Source: CADEFX01 sp050260355
GTDB taxonomy: Bacteria > Pseudomonadota > Alphaproteobacteria > Rhizobiales > Hyphomicrobiaceae
NCBI GenBank assembly: GCA_050260355.1
Contig: JBLNBZ010000047.1
Span: 1 to 40,310, forward strand
Direction of reading: 5' to 3'
Length of the DNA stretch: 40,310 nucleotides
The position numbers were made by a program, and so were the translations under genes. The notes under the pieces were generated by a model, which was not told the origin of the DNA, did not search any database, and saw only the letters and a program-made list of their open reading frames with translations. Below are positions 33,537 to 40,310 of this stretch, piece by piece. How positions within the stretch are numbered: the stretch's first letter is position 1; the number at the start of each line of letters is the position of its first letter.

Positions 33537-33774
33537 GACCGATCCATTCGACGGCGGGTGGCCGGACGTGCGGCGGTCATACAGCAGGCCGGTTTGGGCC
33601 CGGTGATGCCGCCAGTTTTTGTGCCGTCAGAGGATCAGTCTACGGGTGCAGGCACGACGAAGCTTGAAGACGGCCTGAAGAGCTTATGGAGATGTCCTGG
33701 AATTGTCGGGCGATGCCGGGACCGGATTGGCGTTCCCTGCCAGGAGGTTGCCGGCGGCCGAGGCTCGCCGACCC

Positions 33775-35466
33775 TCAGTCCGGCAAACCCAGTCGCCGAA
33801 ACGTATCTCGGATCAGCTTCACCAGATCGGCATCGCGATAGGGGAAGGCGCGCATATAGTCGGCGATGCGATAGCTCGGGTGAACGCCTTTGAGGCGCGC
33901 TATGTACTGTTGGGAGATCTGGTCGCGTCCGGCCACGGCATTGCAGAACGCGGCGATCGCTAGAATGTGGTAGTGCGAGTTCGGCTGCCTGACCGCCCTG
34001 TCCGAAAGATCCGCGCCCTCGTCGCGTCTGCCCAGCAACGTTGCGTTGATGGCTTGCACCGCAAGCATTGCGAAACTCATGAGATCGTAGGGGCTCAGGC
34101 GTCGCGCCTGGCGCACATTCAACTCGCTTTGGGGGGCGTCGCTCTTCAGCATGCGCGCGAACGACACCGAGTAGTGGCCAATGGCAAAGTTTGGATTGAG
34201 ATCTACGGAGCGCGCGATTTCCTCGACCGCCTGGTCGACGTTGTGCGTCAGCAGAAACGCGCGCCCGAGAGCCCAATAGCCTTGTGGCTCGTGCGGATCG
34301 AGAAGCAGAGAATGGCGCGCATAGTCAAAGGCTTGTTGGATCTCGCCCTCGCGATCCCTGCTGATTTCCAGGAAGGCACGCTGCCAATGCACGAACGACA
34401 ATCCCGCGAACACCCGTGAGGCGTTCGGGTCCAACCTCGCTGCCAGCTCGAACAAGCGCTCGGCCTCGTCGTAGGCCTCGGGCGTGAACTGGTACATGTA
34501 CCAGCAGCCGCGATGATAGGCGCTCCAGGCATCCAGGCCCGATGGATGTGTCAGCAGCGCACGCCGCCGTTCCGTGCGCTCAATCTCGGTCTCGACGGCG
34601 CTGATGATGTCTCGCGCAATCTCGTCCTGTATTCCAAAGATCTCATCGACGTTGCAGTCGAACTGATCGGCCCAGGCTTCGCAGCCGGCTATGCCATCGA
34701 TCAGGGCGGCATGGATGCGGACCCGCTTTCCCCTGAACTGGATGCTTCCCTGCAATACGTAGCGAACGCCGAGCTTGCGCGAGATGCTTGCGGCGTCCTG
34801 CGAGGTACCGCGAAACATGAACGCCGTGCCGCGAGAGATGACGAACAAGGATCGCGTACGGGCGAGCCCGGTCATGATATCGAGCGAGAGCCCGTCCGAT
34901 ATGATCTGGTCGTCGCCCTCGCCGCCCAACATGTTGAAAGGAAGCACGACGATTGAGGGCTGCTTCGGCAGACTGAGATCCACCCCGGCAACACGCTCAT
35001 CCAAGACCAGCCCTTCACGAGGCGCGGGCAACTGTGTGCCGCGGTTGGGCTCCGCCCTGGCGCAGGCCCCAACGTAAGGCGTCTTCGTCATCCAATCCGA
35101 TCGTACGGGCTCAGCGGTTTCTGCCTTGCTTGCCGACTCTCTTTCAACGACCACCTCGCCGACAAAGCGAATGCCTCGGCGGTGGAATGTCCTGATCAGC
35201 GATTGCGTCTTGCCGTTGTCGCCCACGGCCTGGCGCGCAGCCTTGATGCGGCTTGCAACCGCTGCGTCGGAGACGATGCGGCCCTTCCAGACTTTCTCTA
35301 CGATCTCGTCCTTGGTGAGGATCCGATCGCGGTTCTCGATAAGTTGAACGAGTAGATCGAATACCTGCGGCTCCACGGCGACGCTTTCCCCGTCGCGGTG
35401 GAGCTCGAATCGACTTGTATCCATCCGGCAGGAGCCAAATCGCAAGATCACGGCCGCTTCTCCCAT
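33775..35466 (-). CDS. winged-helix transcriptional regulator with TPR domain (CadC/adenylate-cyclase-like)
   Basis: A 563-residue cytoplasmic regulator. Residues 1-105 form an OmpR/PhoB-type winged helix (FELHRDGESVAVEPQVFDLLVQLIENRDRILTKDEIVEKVWKGRIVSDAAVASRIKAARQAVGD... then FHRRGIRFVGEV). After a linker comes a FlgO/TolB-N-like alpha/beta domain (SIVVLPFNMLGGEGDDQIISDGLSLDIMTGLAR to YVLQGSIQFRGKRVRIHAALID) and then TPR-like helical repeats to the C-terminus. No transmembrane segment is visible, unlike CadC itself. Start 35466 is favoured by AAGGGG upstream and by domain alignment. It is divergent from the DUF1127 gene and lies upstream of the MFS gene on the same strand, either of which it may control. 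Confidence 0.88.
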   Translation of the reverse strand: MGEAAVILRFGSCRMDTSRFELHRDGESVAVEPQVFDLLVQLIENRDRILTKDEIVEKVWKGRIVSDAAVASRIKAARQAVGDNGKTQSLIRTFHRRGIRFVGEVVVERESASKAETAEPVRSDWMTKTPYVGACARAEPNRGTQLPAPREGLVLDERVAGVDLSLPKQPSIVVLPFNMLGGEGDDQIISDGLSLDIMTGLARTRSLFVISRGTAFMFRGTSQDAASISRKLGVRYVLQGSIQFRGKRVRIHAALIDGIAGCEAWADQFDCNVDEIFGIQDEIARDIISAVETEIERTERRRALLTHPSGLDAWSAYHRGCWYMYQFTPEAYDEAERLFELAARLDPNASRVFAGLSFVHWQRAFLEISRDREGEIQQAFDYARHSLLLDPHEPQGYWALGRAFLLTHNVDQAVEEIARSVDLNPNFAIGHYSVSFARMLKSDAPQSELNVRQARRLSPYDLMSFAMLAVQAINATLLGRRDEGADLSDRAVRQPNSHYHILAIAAFCNAVAGRDQISQQYIARLKGVHPSYRIADYMRAFPYRDADLVKLIRDTFRRLGLPD

Positions 35467-35979
35467 TGGAGACCCCTTCGCGCAGCGCTGAGCCACATAG
35501 GACCATCTTGTCTCGCGTCATCGGCCTACGGTCGCCGGGAGACGCTGCGCAGCGGTCCCTTTCGAGCATGAAATCTCGAAGCCGGTTGTTCCGTGCGGAA
35601 CAACATCGAGGAGGAAGTCCTCCGCACCGGCCGTAGATGCGCCCGGCCGGTCGATTTGACAAGCGCACTCAATTCTTCGCCCCGATTCTTGTGCGCGTGC
35701 TCCAGTCAACTTGACGGTTGGCAGCCGTCCCATCGGCATCCCGGTCCGGCGCGCCCCAGGCCATCAAGAATTCTCCATGTTTTCACCAGACCACCTTCAA
35801 GCATGGCAGCGCCGATTGAGGTAGCTGGAGCACCGCTGGCCCACGGCAATGATTGAAGGATATTTGCTCCGCAATCAATTCCGCAGCGCCTGATTATCGT
35901 TATTGCGACCCAAGCTTAACAACGGCTGCTTTGTAGAGGCACCGTCGAACCCGGCTGGCTCAAGAGGCAGGAGATGATC
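35467..35979. other. divergent intergenic region between regulator and DUF1127 gene
   Basis: This 513-base region has no credible gene. It contains an isolated TTGACA (35655-35660) without a partner -10, and an AT-richer stretch at 35870-35930 that could hold the DUF1127 promoter. Confidence 0.4.
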
Positions 35980-36252
35980 ATGAGCACAAATGCACTGATT
36001 GTTTTGGAGCAATCCGGCCCCGGCACCCTGCCATTGGGGGCCGCCCGGCGGATGGCGGGATGGGCTGCGAGCCTCGTTGCGCGCGCCGTCATTGCAGGAC
36101 TGGAATACCGGCTGCGGCGCAGGACCTCCTCAGTGCTGTCGGCGCTGAGCGACCGCACGCTTTCGGACATCGGCTTGCATCCGAGCGAGATCCACTCGGC
36201 GACTTACGAGCGCGTCATTGAGCAGACCCGCGCCCGGTTCGCGATGTACTGA
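35980..36252 (+). CDS. DUF1127 small protein
   Basis: A 90-residue protein with a C-terminal DUF1127 (YjiS-like) motif: RRTSSVLSALSDRTLSDIGLHPSEIHSATY, where L-x-D-x-x-L-x-D-I-G-L is the family hallmark. The arginine-rich helix is typical; in some alphaproteobacteria such proteins bind RNA or modulate phosphate and carbon metabolism. The start at 35980 is preferred over the ATG six bases earlier because AGGCAGGAG would be only zero bases from the first but six from the second. The alpha/beta hydrolase gene follows after 12 bases, suggesting one transcript. Confidence 0.85.
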   Translation: MSTNALIVLEQSGPGTLPLGAARRMAGWAASLVARAVIAGLEYRLRRRTSSVLSALSDRTLSDIGLHPSEIHSATYERVIEQTRARFAMY

Positions 36253-36264
36253 AAGGCCAGCGCC

Positions 36265-37176
36265 ATGATGCAAGAGTTCGGCGGCCGGTGGCACAGCGTG
36301 CTCACCGGCCCGGAGGATAATTGTACGCCGGCGTCCACACCGCCGGTCATCGCGCTGCATTGCTCGGGCGCTGACGGCCGGCAATGGCGCAAGCTCGCAG
36401 ACGTCGTGGCTCCGAGGTTCAACCTGATCGCGATTGACTGCTACGGCTGCGAAAGCACGGGCGCGTGGCCGGGCGAGAGACCTTTCACCCTGGCCGACGA
36501 GGCTCGGCGTGTCGTCGACCTCATCGACCGGCTCGGCACGGCTGTGCATCTCGTCGGCCATTCCTACGGCGGCGGTGTCGCACTGCGCGTCGCCGTCGAG
36601 CGACCGGCGGCAATTGCGAGCCTGACGCTTTACGAGCCCTCTGCCTTCCATCTGCTGAGCCAGCTCGGTCCCGGCGGGCTCGCTGCTCGCGAGGAGATCT
36701 TGCGCCTCGATCACGCCGTCAGCAGCGGCGTGGTATCGGGCGACTACCACGCCGCCATCACCAGCTTCGTCGACTATTGGAACGGAGCCGGCGCCGCGGC
36801 GGCGCTGCAGCCGAAGGTCCGCGAGGCGTTGCTGCGTTGGCTTCCCAAGGCGCCGCTGGATTTTCGCGCGTTGCTCGGGGAGCGCACCCCGCTTGCCGCC
36901 TACCGGCAGCTTGGGGTTCCGGCCTTGATTCTGCGTGGCCAGAACGGGCCCGAGCCGAGCCGGCTCATTGCGGAGAGCCTGGCACGCGTCATACGCCGCG
37001 CGCGCCTCTCAGTCGTCCCGGGAGCTGGACACATGGGACCGTTCACACACGCGGACGAGGTCAATACGTCCATCGCCGAGCACCTGAGATCCGCGAGCGC
37101 GGCCGCCGCCATCCGCTCCCTGCGCGCGCTTGTCGATCACGTGCTTCCGCCATTCCCCGGCTCGATCGCCGCGTGA
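36265..37176 (+). CDS. alpha/beta hydrolase
   Basis: A 303-residue hydrolase with the nucleophile elbow GHSYGG (Ser about 99) after VVDLIDRLGTAVHLV, an oxyanion-region ALHCSGADGRQW near residue 31 and the catalytic histidine in PGAGHMGPFTHADEV near the C-terminus. ALILRGQNGPEPSRL holds the usual acid-bearing strand, although the acid residue there is not obvious. Family members cleave esters, epoxides, lactones or C-C bonds. AAAGG lies 8 bases before the first of two adjacent ATGs. It sits between the DUF1127 gene (12-base gap) and the PLP-enzyme gene (43-base gap), all on the plus strand, so a small operon is likely. Confidence 0.88.
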   Translation: MMQEFGGRWHSVLTGPEDNCTPASTPPVIALHCSGADGRQWRKLADVVAPRFNLIAIDCYGCESTGAWPGERPFTLADEARRVVDLIDRLGTAVHLVGHSYGGGVALRVAVERPAAIASLTLYEPSAFHLLSQLGPGGLAAREEILRLDHAVSSGVVSGDYHAAITSFVDYWNGAGAAAALQPKVREALLRWLPKAPLDFRALLGERTPLAAYRQLGVPALILRGQNGPEPSRLIAESLARVIRRARLSVVPGAGHMGPFTHADEVNTSIAEHLRSASAAAAIRSLRALVDHVLPPFPGSIAA

Positions 37177-37219
37177 CGGGCAATTTCAACCACGGCCCCT
37201 TCGATAACAGGAGACTCAT

Positions 37220-38539
37220 ATGACTTTGACGACCAAGAACCCCGAGACGCTCGTGCTGCATGCCGGACCGCGCAGCGACGCCGCCACAGGCGCCGTCGCC
37301 GTGCCGATCTGCCAAACCACGTCCTATCAATTCCGCAACACGGAGCACGCGGCCAACCTGTTCGCGCTCAAGGAATTCGGCAACGTCTACTCGCGCATCA
37401 TGAACCCCACCTGCGATGCGCTGGAGCAGAAGATGGCGGCGCTGGAGGGCGGCGTGGCGGCTTTGGCGGTCAGCTCGGGGCAGGCGGCGTCGGTCATGGC
37501 GATCCAGAATCTGTGCCGACCGGGCGACAATGTGGTCAGCTCCACCGATCTCTACGGCGGCACCTGGAACCTGTTCGCCAACACGCTGCCGTCCATGGGT
37601 ATCGAGGTGCGGTTCTGCGATCCGGCCGACCCCGAGGCATTCCGTCGGGCGACGGACGCGCGCACGCGTGCCTACTATGCCGAGACGCTACCCAACCCGA
37701 AGCTGACCGTGTTCCCGATCGCCGAGGTGGCTAAAATCGGCCGCGAGCTCGGCGTGCCGCTGATCATGGACAACACGGCCGCTCCCATCATCTGCCGGCC
37801 GCTCGACCATGGGGCTGCCATCGTCGTGCATTCGACCACCAAGTTCATCGGCGGTCACGGCACCTCGATCGGCGGCATGATCATCGACGGCGGCAATTTC
37901 GACTGGGCCGCACACAAAGAACGCTTCCCGACGCTCAACCAGCCCGATCCCAGCTACCACGGCGCAGTGTGGACCGAGGCCGTGAAGCCGCTGGGGCCTA
38001 TTGCCTACATTATCCGCGCCCGCGTCGTGCTGCTTCGGGACATCGGCTCCTGCATGAGTCCCTTCAACGCGTTCCAGTTCATTCAGGGATTGGAGACGCT
38101 GCCGCTCAGGATGCGCGAGCACTGCCGCAATGCCGCGGAGGTCGCTCTTTATCTTCAGCGTCATCCCGCGGTCACGCGCGTCATCTACGCCGGAATGCAC
38201 CAGGACTCAGAGCAGCGGCGCCGCGCCAACACCTATCTCAGAGGCGGCGACGGCAGCCTCGTCGGCTTCGAGCTGCGGGACGGCCGCGAGGCGGGCGTAC
38301 GCTTCATCGACGCGCTCAAGCTCTTTTACCATGTGGCCAACATCGGCGATGTGCGTTCGCTGGCCATCCATCCGGCGAGCACCACGCATTCTCAGCTGAG
38401 CCCGGCCGACCAGCTGGCAAGCGGCGTGACGCCGGGCTACGTGCGCCTCTCGGTCGGCATCGAGCACATCGACGATATCATCGCCGATCTCGCCCAAGCC
38501 TTGACGGCTGTGACGGGCCAGGTGGCCAAGGCCGCATAG
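37220..38539 (+). CDS. Cys/Met metabolism PLP enzyme (O-acylhomoserine sulfhydrylase / cystathionine gamma-synthase-like)
   Basis: A 439-residue PLP-dependent enzyme of the Cys/Met metabolism family. The cofactor lysine is Lys208 in VVHSTTKFIGGHGTSIGG. Other features are the N-terminal GAVAVPICQTTSYQF and YSRIMNPTCDALEQKMAALEGGVAALAVSSGQAA (phosphate-binding loop 85-90), the stacking-Tyr loop STDLYGGTWN, and LIMDNTAAPI with the pyridine-binding aspartate. The length and the long insertion after residue 220 favour the O-acetylhomoserine sulfhydrylase (MetY) type over shorter cystathionine gamma-synthases. AGGAG lies 6 bases before the ATG. A strong hairpin terminator follows. Confidence 0.92.
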   Translation: MTLTTKNPETLVLHAGPRSDAATGAVAVPICQTTSYQFRNTEHAANLFALKEFGNVYSRIMNPTCDALEQKMAALEGGVAALAVSSGQAASVMAIQNLCRPGDNVVSSTDLYGGTWNLFANTLPSMGIEVRFCDPADPEAFRRATDARTRAYYAETLPNPKLTVFPIAEVAKIGRELGVPLIMDNTAAPIICRPLDHGAAIVVHSTTKFIGGHGTSIGGMIIDGGNFDWAAHKERFPTLNQPDPSYHGAVWTEAVKPLGPIAYIIRARVVLLRDIGSCMSPFNAFQFIQGLETLPLRMREHCRNAAEVALYLQRHPAVTRVIYAGMHQDSEQRRRANTYLRGGDGSLVGFELRDGREAGVRFIDALKLFYHVANIGDVRSLAIHPASTTHSQLSPADQLASGVTPGYVRLSVGIEHIDDIIADLAQALTAVTGQVAKAA

Positions 38540-38560
38540 GTCTGACCGAGCACTCGGAGG

Positions 38561-38602
38561 AAGGCGGCCGAGGACCTGGGCGACCAGGCTTCGGCCGCCT
38601 TT
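38561..38602 (+). terminator. strong hairpin terminator after PLP-enzyme gene
   Basis: AAGGCGGCCGA pairs perfectly with TCGGCCGCCTT (11 bp). Inside it CCTGG-gcga-CCAGG forms a further 5-bp stem. It begins 21 bases after the stop codon at 38539 and is followed by TTTG. The T-run is short, but stem strength and position make it a good terminator. Confidence 0.7.
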
Positions 38603-38911
38603 GCTGCGCCTCTTGATAAAACGTGAGGCTCTGCCGGGTGATTTCCGTTGCGCGGGTGTCGCCCCACACGACCAAGGCCCATCGCTGACGCCGATGCGCG
38701 CAGGTCTTCTCATTCGGGACCGGATATCTCGCAACCGCGAACGCAAAAGACTCTCGCGAGCTCATTCGCGGCCGGTCTTGCTCCGTCATCCCCCCGTGGT
38801 GCCTGCCGCAACGGAGTGCTATAGTTTTTCTAATAATTACTGACTGAAGAAAAAAAGAAGAGGCCGGCAACGGATAATCGATAGCTCAAAACAGCAAAGG
38901 GAGGTCTCGCC
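38603..38911. other. intergenic region before substrate-binding protein gene
   Basis: This 309-base gap carries no recognisable gene. Its last 100 bases are AT-rich (CTATAGTTTTTCTAATAATTACTG, about 38819-38842, given here only as its TATAGT and TAATAAT elements), the likely promoter area of the following gene. Confidence 0.4.
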
Positions 38912-40288
38912 GTGCAACGTCCAGTAGACCGCAGAGCATTCCTGAACACCATCGCGCTGGGGGGCACCGCAGCCGTGGCTGCGGGATCTGCCACCTACTT
39001 CGCCGGGCCGCGGCCTGCCCACTCGGCGCCCAAGGTGAAAGGCAACGTCCCGGACACTCCCTTCAAGACCGGCCACATCACCTTCCTGACCGGTCCGGCA
39101 AACCTGCTCGGCGAGCCCGGGCGCAAAGGCCATCTCCTGGCCGCGGAGGAGATCAACGCGGAAGGGGGTTTCCTGGGCAAGCGCAAGATCGAGACCATTT
39201 TCGCTGACGAAGCGGCCGGCACTGACGCGAACGTCAAAGAGCTTCGCCGCATGAAGCTGTCGGAGAAGATCGATCTCTTCACCGGCGTCATTTCCAGCGG
39301 CAACACGCCGGCGCTCGGGCCAGTCGCCGAGGAGCTCGGCGTGCTGACGATGTTCAACGACGGCTGCACGGACTTCCTGTTCGACAAGGCGGTGCCCAAG
39401 CCGAAGTACGTTTTCCGAGTGACGAACATTCAATCGGCGGACGGCGTCACGTCTGCGGTGGCTGCGGCGAAGGCGTGGCCCGAGGCGAAGCGCATCGCCT
39501 CGATCCAGCCGGATTACAGCTATGGCCGCAACGTGCACGAGCACTTCGTTCTCGCCTATCAGAAGCTGGTGCCCGGATCGACCGTCGTTTCCGAGGCATG
39601 GCCGAAGCTCGGCACAACCGACTTCACTCCGCACATCACCAAGCTGATATCCGACAAGCCGGACATCCTGATCTGCGGCGTGTGGGGCGGCGACTATGTG
39701 GCCTTCTACAAGCAGGCCCTGCGCTATGGCTTGTTCGAGAAGATGAAGGTGGCGACTACGCTGGCCTTTGGCGGGCAACCCCATGCCATCGGCAAGGACC
39801 ACCCCGAAGGCGTGCTTGCCGGCTGCCACGCCAACTACTTCTTCACGTTCCCGGCCAAGGGGCGTTGGCCGATCAATGACTCGTTCGTCGAGCGGTACTA
39901 CAAGCGCTGGAACGAGTATCCGAGCTTCGAGGCGGACGGCGCCTATACGTCGCTCTACCTGCTCAAGGCAGCCATCGAGAAGGCCAATATGCTCGCCGGC
40001 GGTTGGCCGGACGATGACGCGATCATCGCCATGCTCGAGGGTATGGGGATCGATGCTCCCTCGGGATACACCTACATCCGGCCCGACAACCACCAGGGCT
40101 ACAAGGATACCGTGATCGGGATGACCAAGAACGATCCCAGCTACGATTTCCCTGTCTGGGATCCCAAGTCGATCCTCACAATCCCGATCCGCGATATTAC
40201 CGCGCCGCCCAATTGGCCGAAGCCCGGCACGTCGCACAATGAATCGACCGCGGCGGCCAACTGGCTGAAGACGACCTGGCTCAGCTAG
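38912..40288 (+). CDS. ABC transporter substrate-binding protein (branched-chain amino acid/amide type), Tat-exported
   Basis: A 458-residue periplasmic binding protein of the Leu/Ile/Val-binding (type 1) class. The N-terminus DRRAFLNTIALGGTAAVAAG has a twin-arginine motif and hydrophobic core, so export by Tat with cleavage near residue 38 is likely. The mature part starts with ITFLTGPANLLGEPGRKGHLLAAEEINAEGGFLGKRKIE and contains the typical VISSGNTPALGPVAEELGV and PDYSYGRNVHEHF segments. The start codon is GTG, set by AAAGGGAGG 6 bases upstream. Partner permease and ATPase genes are expected beyond the right edge. Ligand class (amino acid, amide, urea or aromatic acid) is not resolvable. 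Confidence 0.92.
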   Translation: MQRPVDRRAFLNTIALGGTAAVAAGSATYFAGPRPAHSAPKVKGNVPDTPFKTGHITFLTGPANLLGEPGRKGHLLAAEEINAEGGFLGKRKIETIFADEAAGTDANVKELRRMKLSEKIDLFTGVISSGNTPALGPVAEELGVLTMFNDGCTDFLFDKAVPKPKYVFRVTNIQSADGVTSAVAAAKAWPEAKRIASIQPDYSYGRNVHEHFVLAYQKLVPGSTVVSEAWPKLGTTDFTPHITKLISDKPDILICGVWGGDYVAFYKQALRYGLFEKMKVATTLAFGGQPHAIGKDHPEGVLAGCHANYFFTFPAKGRWPINDSFVERYYKRWNEYPSFEADGAYTSLYLLKAAIEKANMLAGGWPDDDAIIAMLEGMGIDAPSGYTYIRPDNHQGYKDTVIGMTKNDPSYDFPVWDPKSILTIPIRDITAPPNWPKPGTSHNESTAAANWLKTTWLS

Positions 40289-40310
40289 ACGCAATCCAAT
40301 CGAGGGAAGC

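Noticed and set aside
32289..33893. A plus-strand open frame of about 534 codons over the MFS gene
   Set aside because: It is antisense to a clear transporter and is Arg/Glu/Gln-rich nonsense composition.
37177..37219. SAM-II riboswitch before the MetY-like gene
   Set aside because: The gap is only 43 bases, too short for the aptamer with its expression platform, and no pseudoknot pattern is seen.
1..40310. CRISPR array or phage-defence system
   Set aside because: No regularly spaced repeats, Cas-like proteins or restriction/toxin-antitoxin pairs were recognised.

Overview
The window looks like chromosomal DNA of a GC-rich alphaproteobacterium, most likely of the Hyphomicrobiales (Bradyrhizobium/Rhodoplanes-like). 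This rests on the protein families seen (alphaproteobacterial-type FabI paralogue, DUF3141 protein, DUF1127 protein, DUF1272 protein, IlvD/Edd sugar-acid dehydratase) and on high GC at third codon positions. It is inference from recognition, not from a search. About 33 complete protein genes, one partial gene at the left edge, one tRNA and at least one decayed gene can be supported.

Layout. 1-9.8 kb holds small-molecule catabolism: the start of a NIPSNAP protein, an orphan biotin-dependent carboxyltransferase, a TPR lipoprotein, an amidase, a DUF1445/YcsI protein, an NTF2-like protein, a PaiB-type flavin-binding protein, a DUF1272 zinc-binding protein, and an operon of two NAD-dependent hydroxyacid dehydrogenases. 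A roughly 100-base imperfect palindrome follows the last of these. 9.8-13.2 kb holds an IlvD/Edd-family sugar-acid dehydratase and pyruvate kinase. 13.4-17.9 kb is a minus-strand run of an ABC exporter, an MFS transporter, a secreted PRC-barrel protein and a hemolysin-III-like membrane protein.

A tRNA-Arg(CCU) gene sits at 18.0 kb. Immediately 3' of it is a patchwork region (18.1-23.2 kb) with IS-end-like direct repeats, a large membrane-anchored metallophosphoesterase, a probable transposase remnant, a YiaW-YiaV pair and a small secreted protein.

The most interesting part is 23.3-29.0 kb. This is a tight five-gene operon: a DUF3141 protein with a PhaC-like Cys-Asp-His triad, an unknown CxxC protein, a phosphotransacylase, an acetate/butyrate kinase and a second-type FabI enoyl reductase. 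It is followed by an AI-2E-family permease, a broken universal stress protein gene, and atoD-atoA (acetate CoA-transferase). Together these could release, reduce and energetically cash in short acyl-CoAs (for example from polyhydroxybutyrate) when oxygen is limiting. The combined pathway is a hypothesis; the individual family assignments are firm.

32.3-40.3 kb contains an MFS transporter, a winged-helix/TPR regulator of the CadC-like type, a DUF1127 protein, an alpha/beta hydrolase next to a PLP-dependent Cys/Met-metabolism enzyme with a strong terminator, and a Tat-exported amino-acid-type ABC substrate-binding protein whose partner permease genes presumably lie beyond the right edge.
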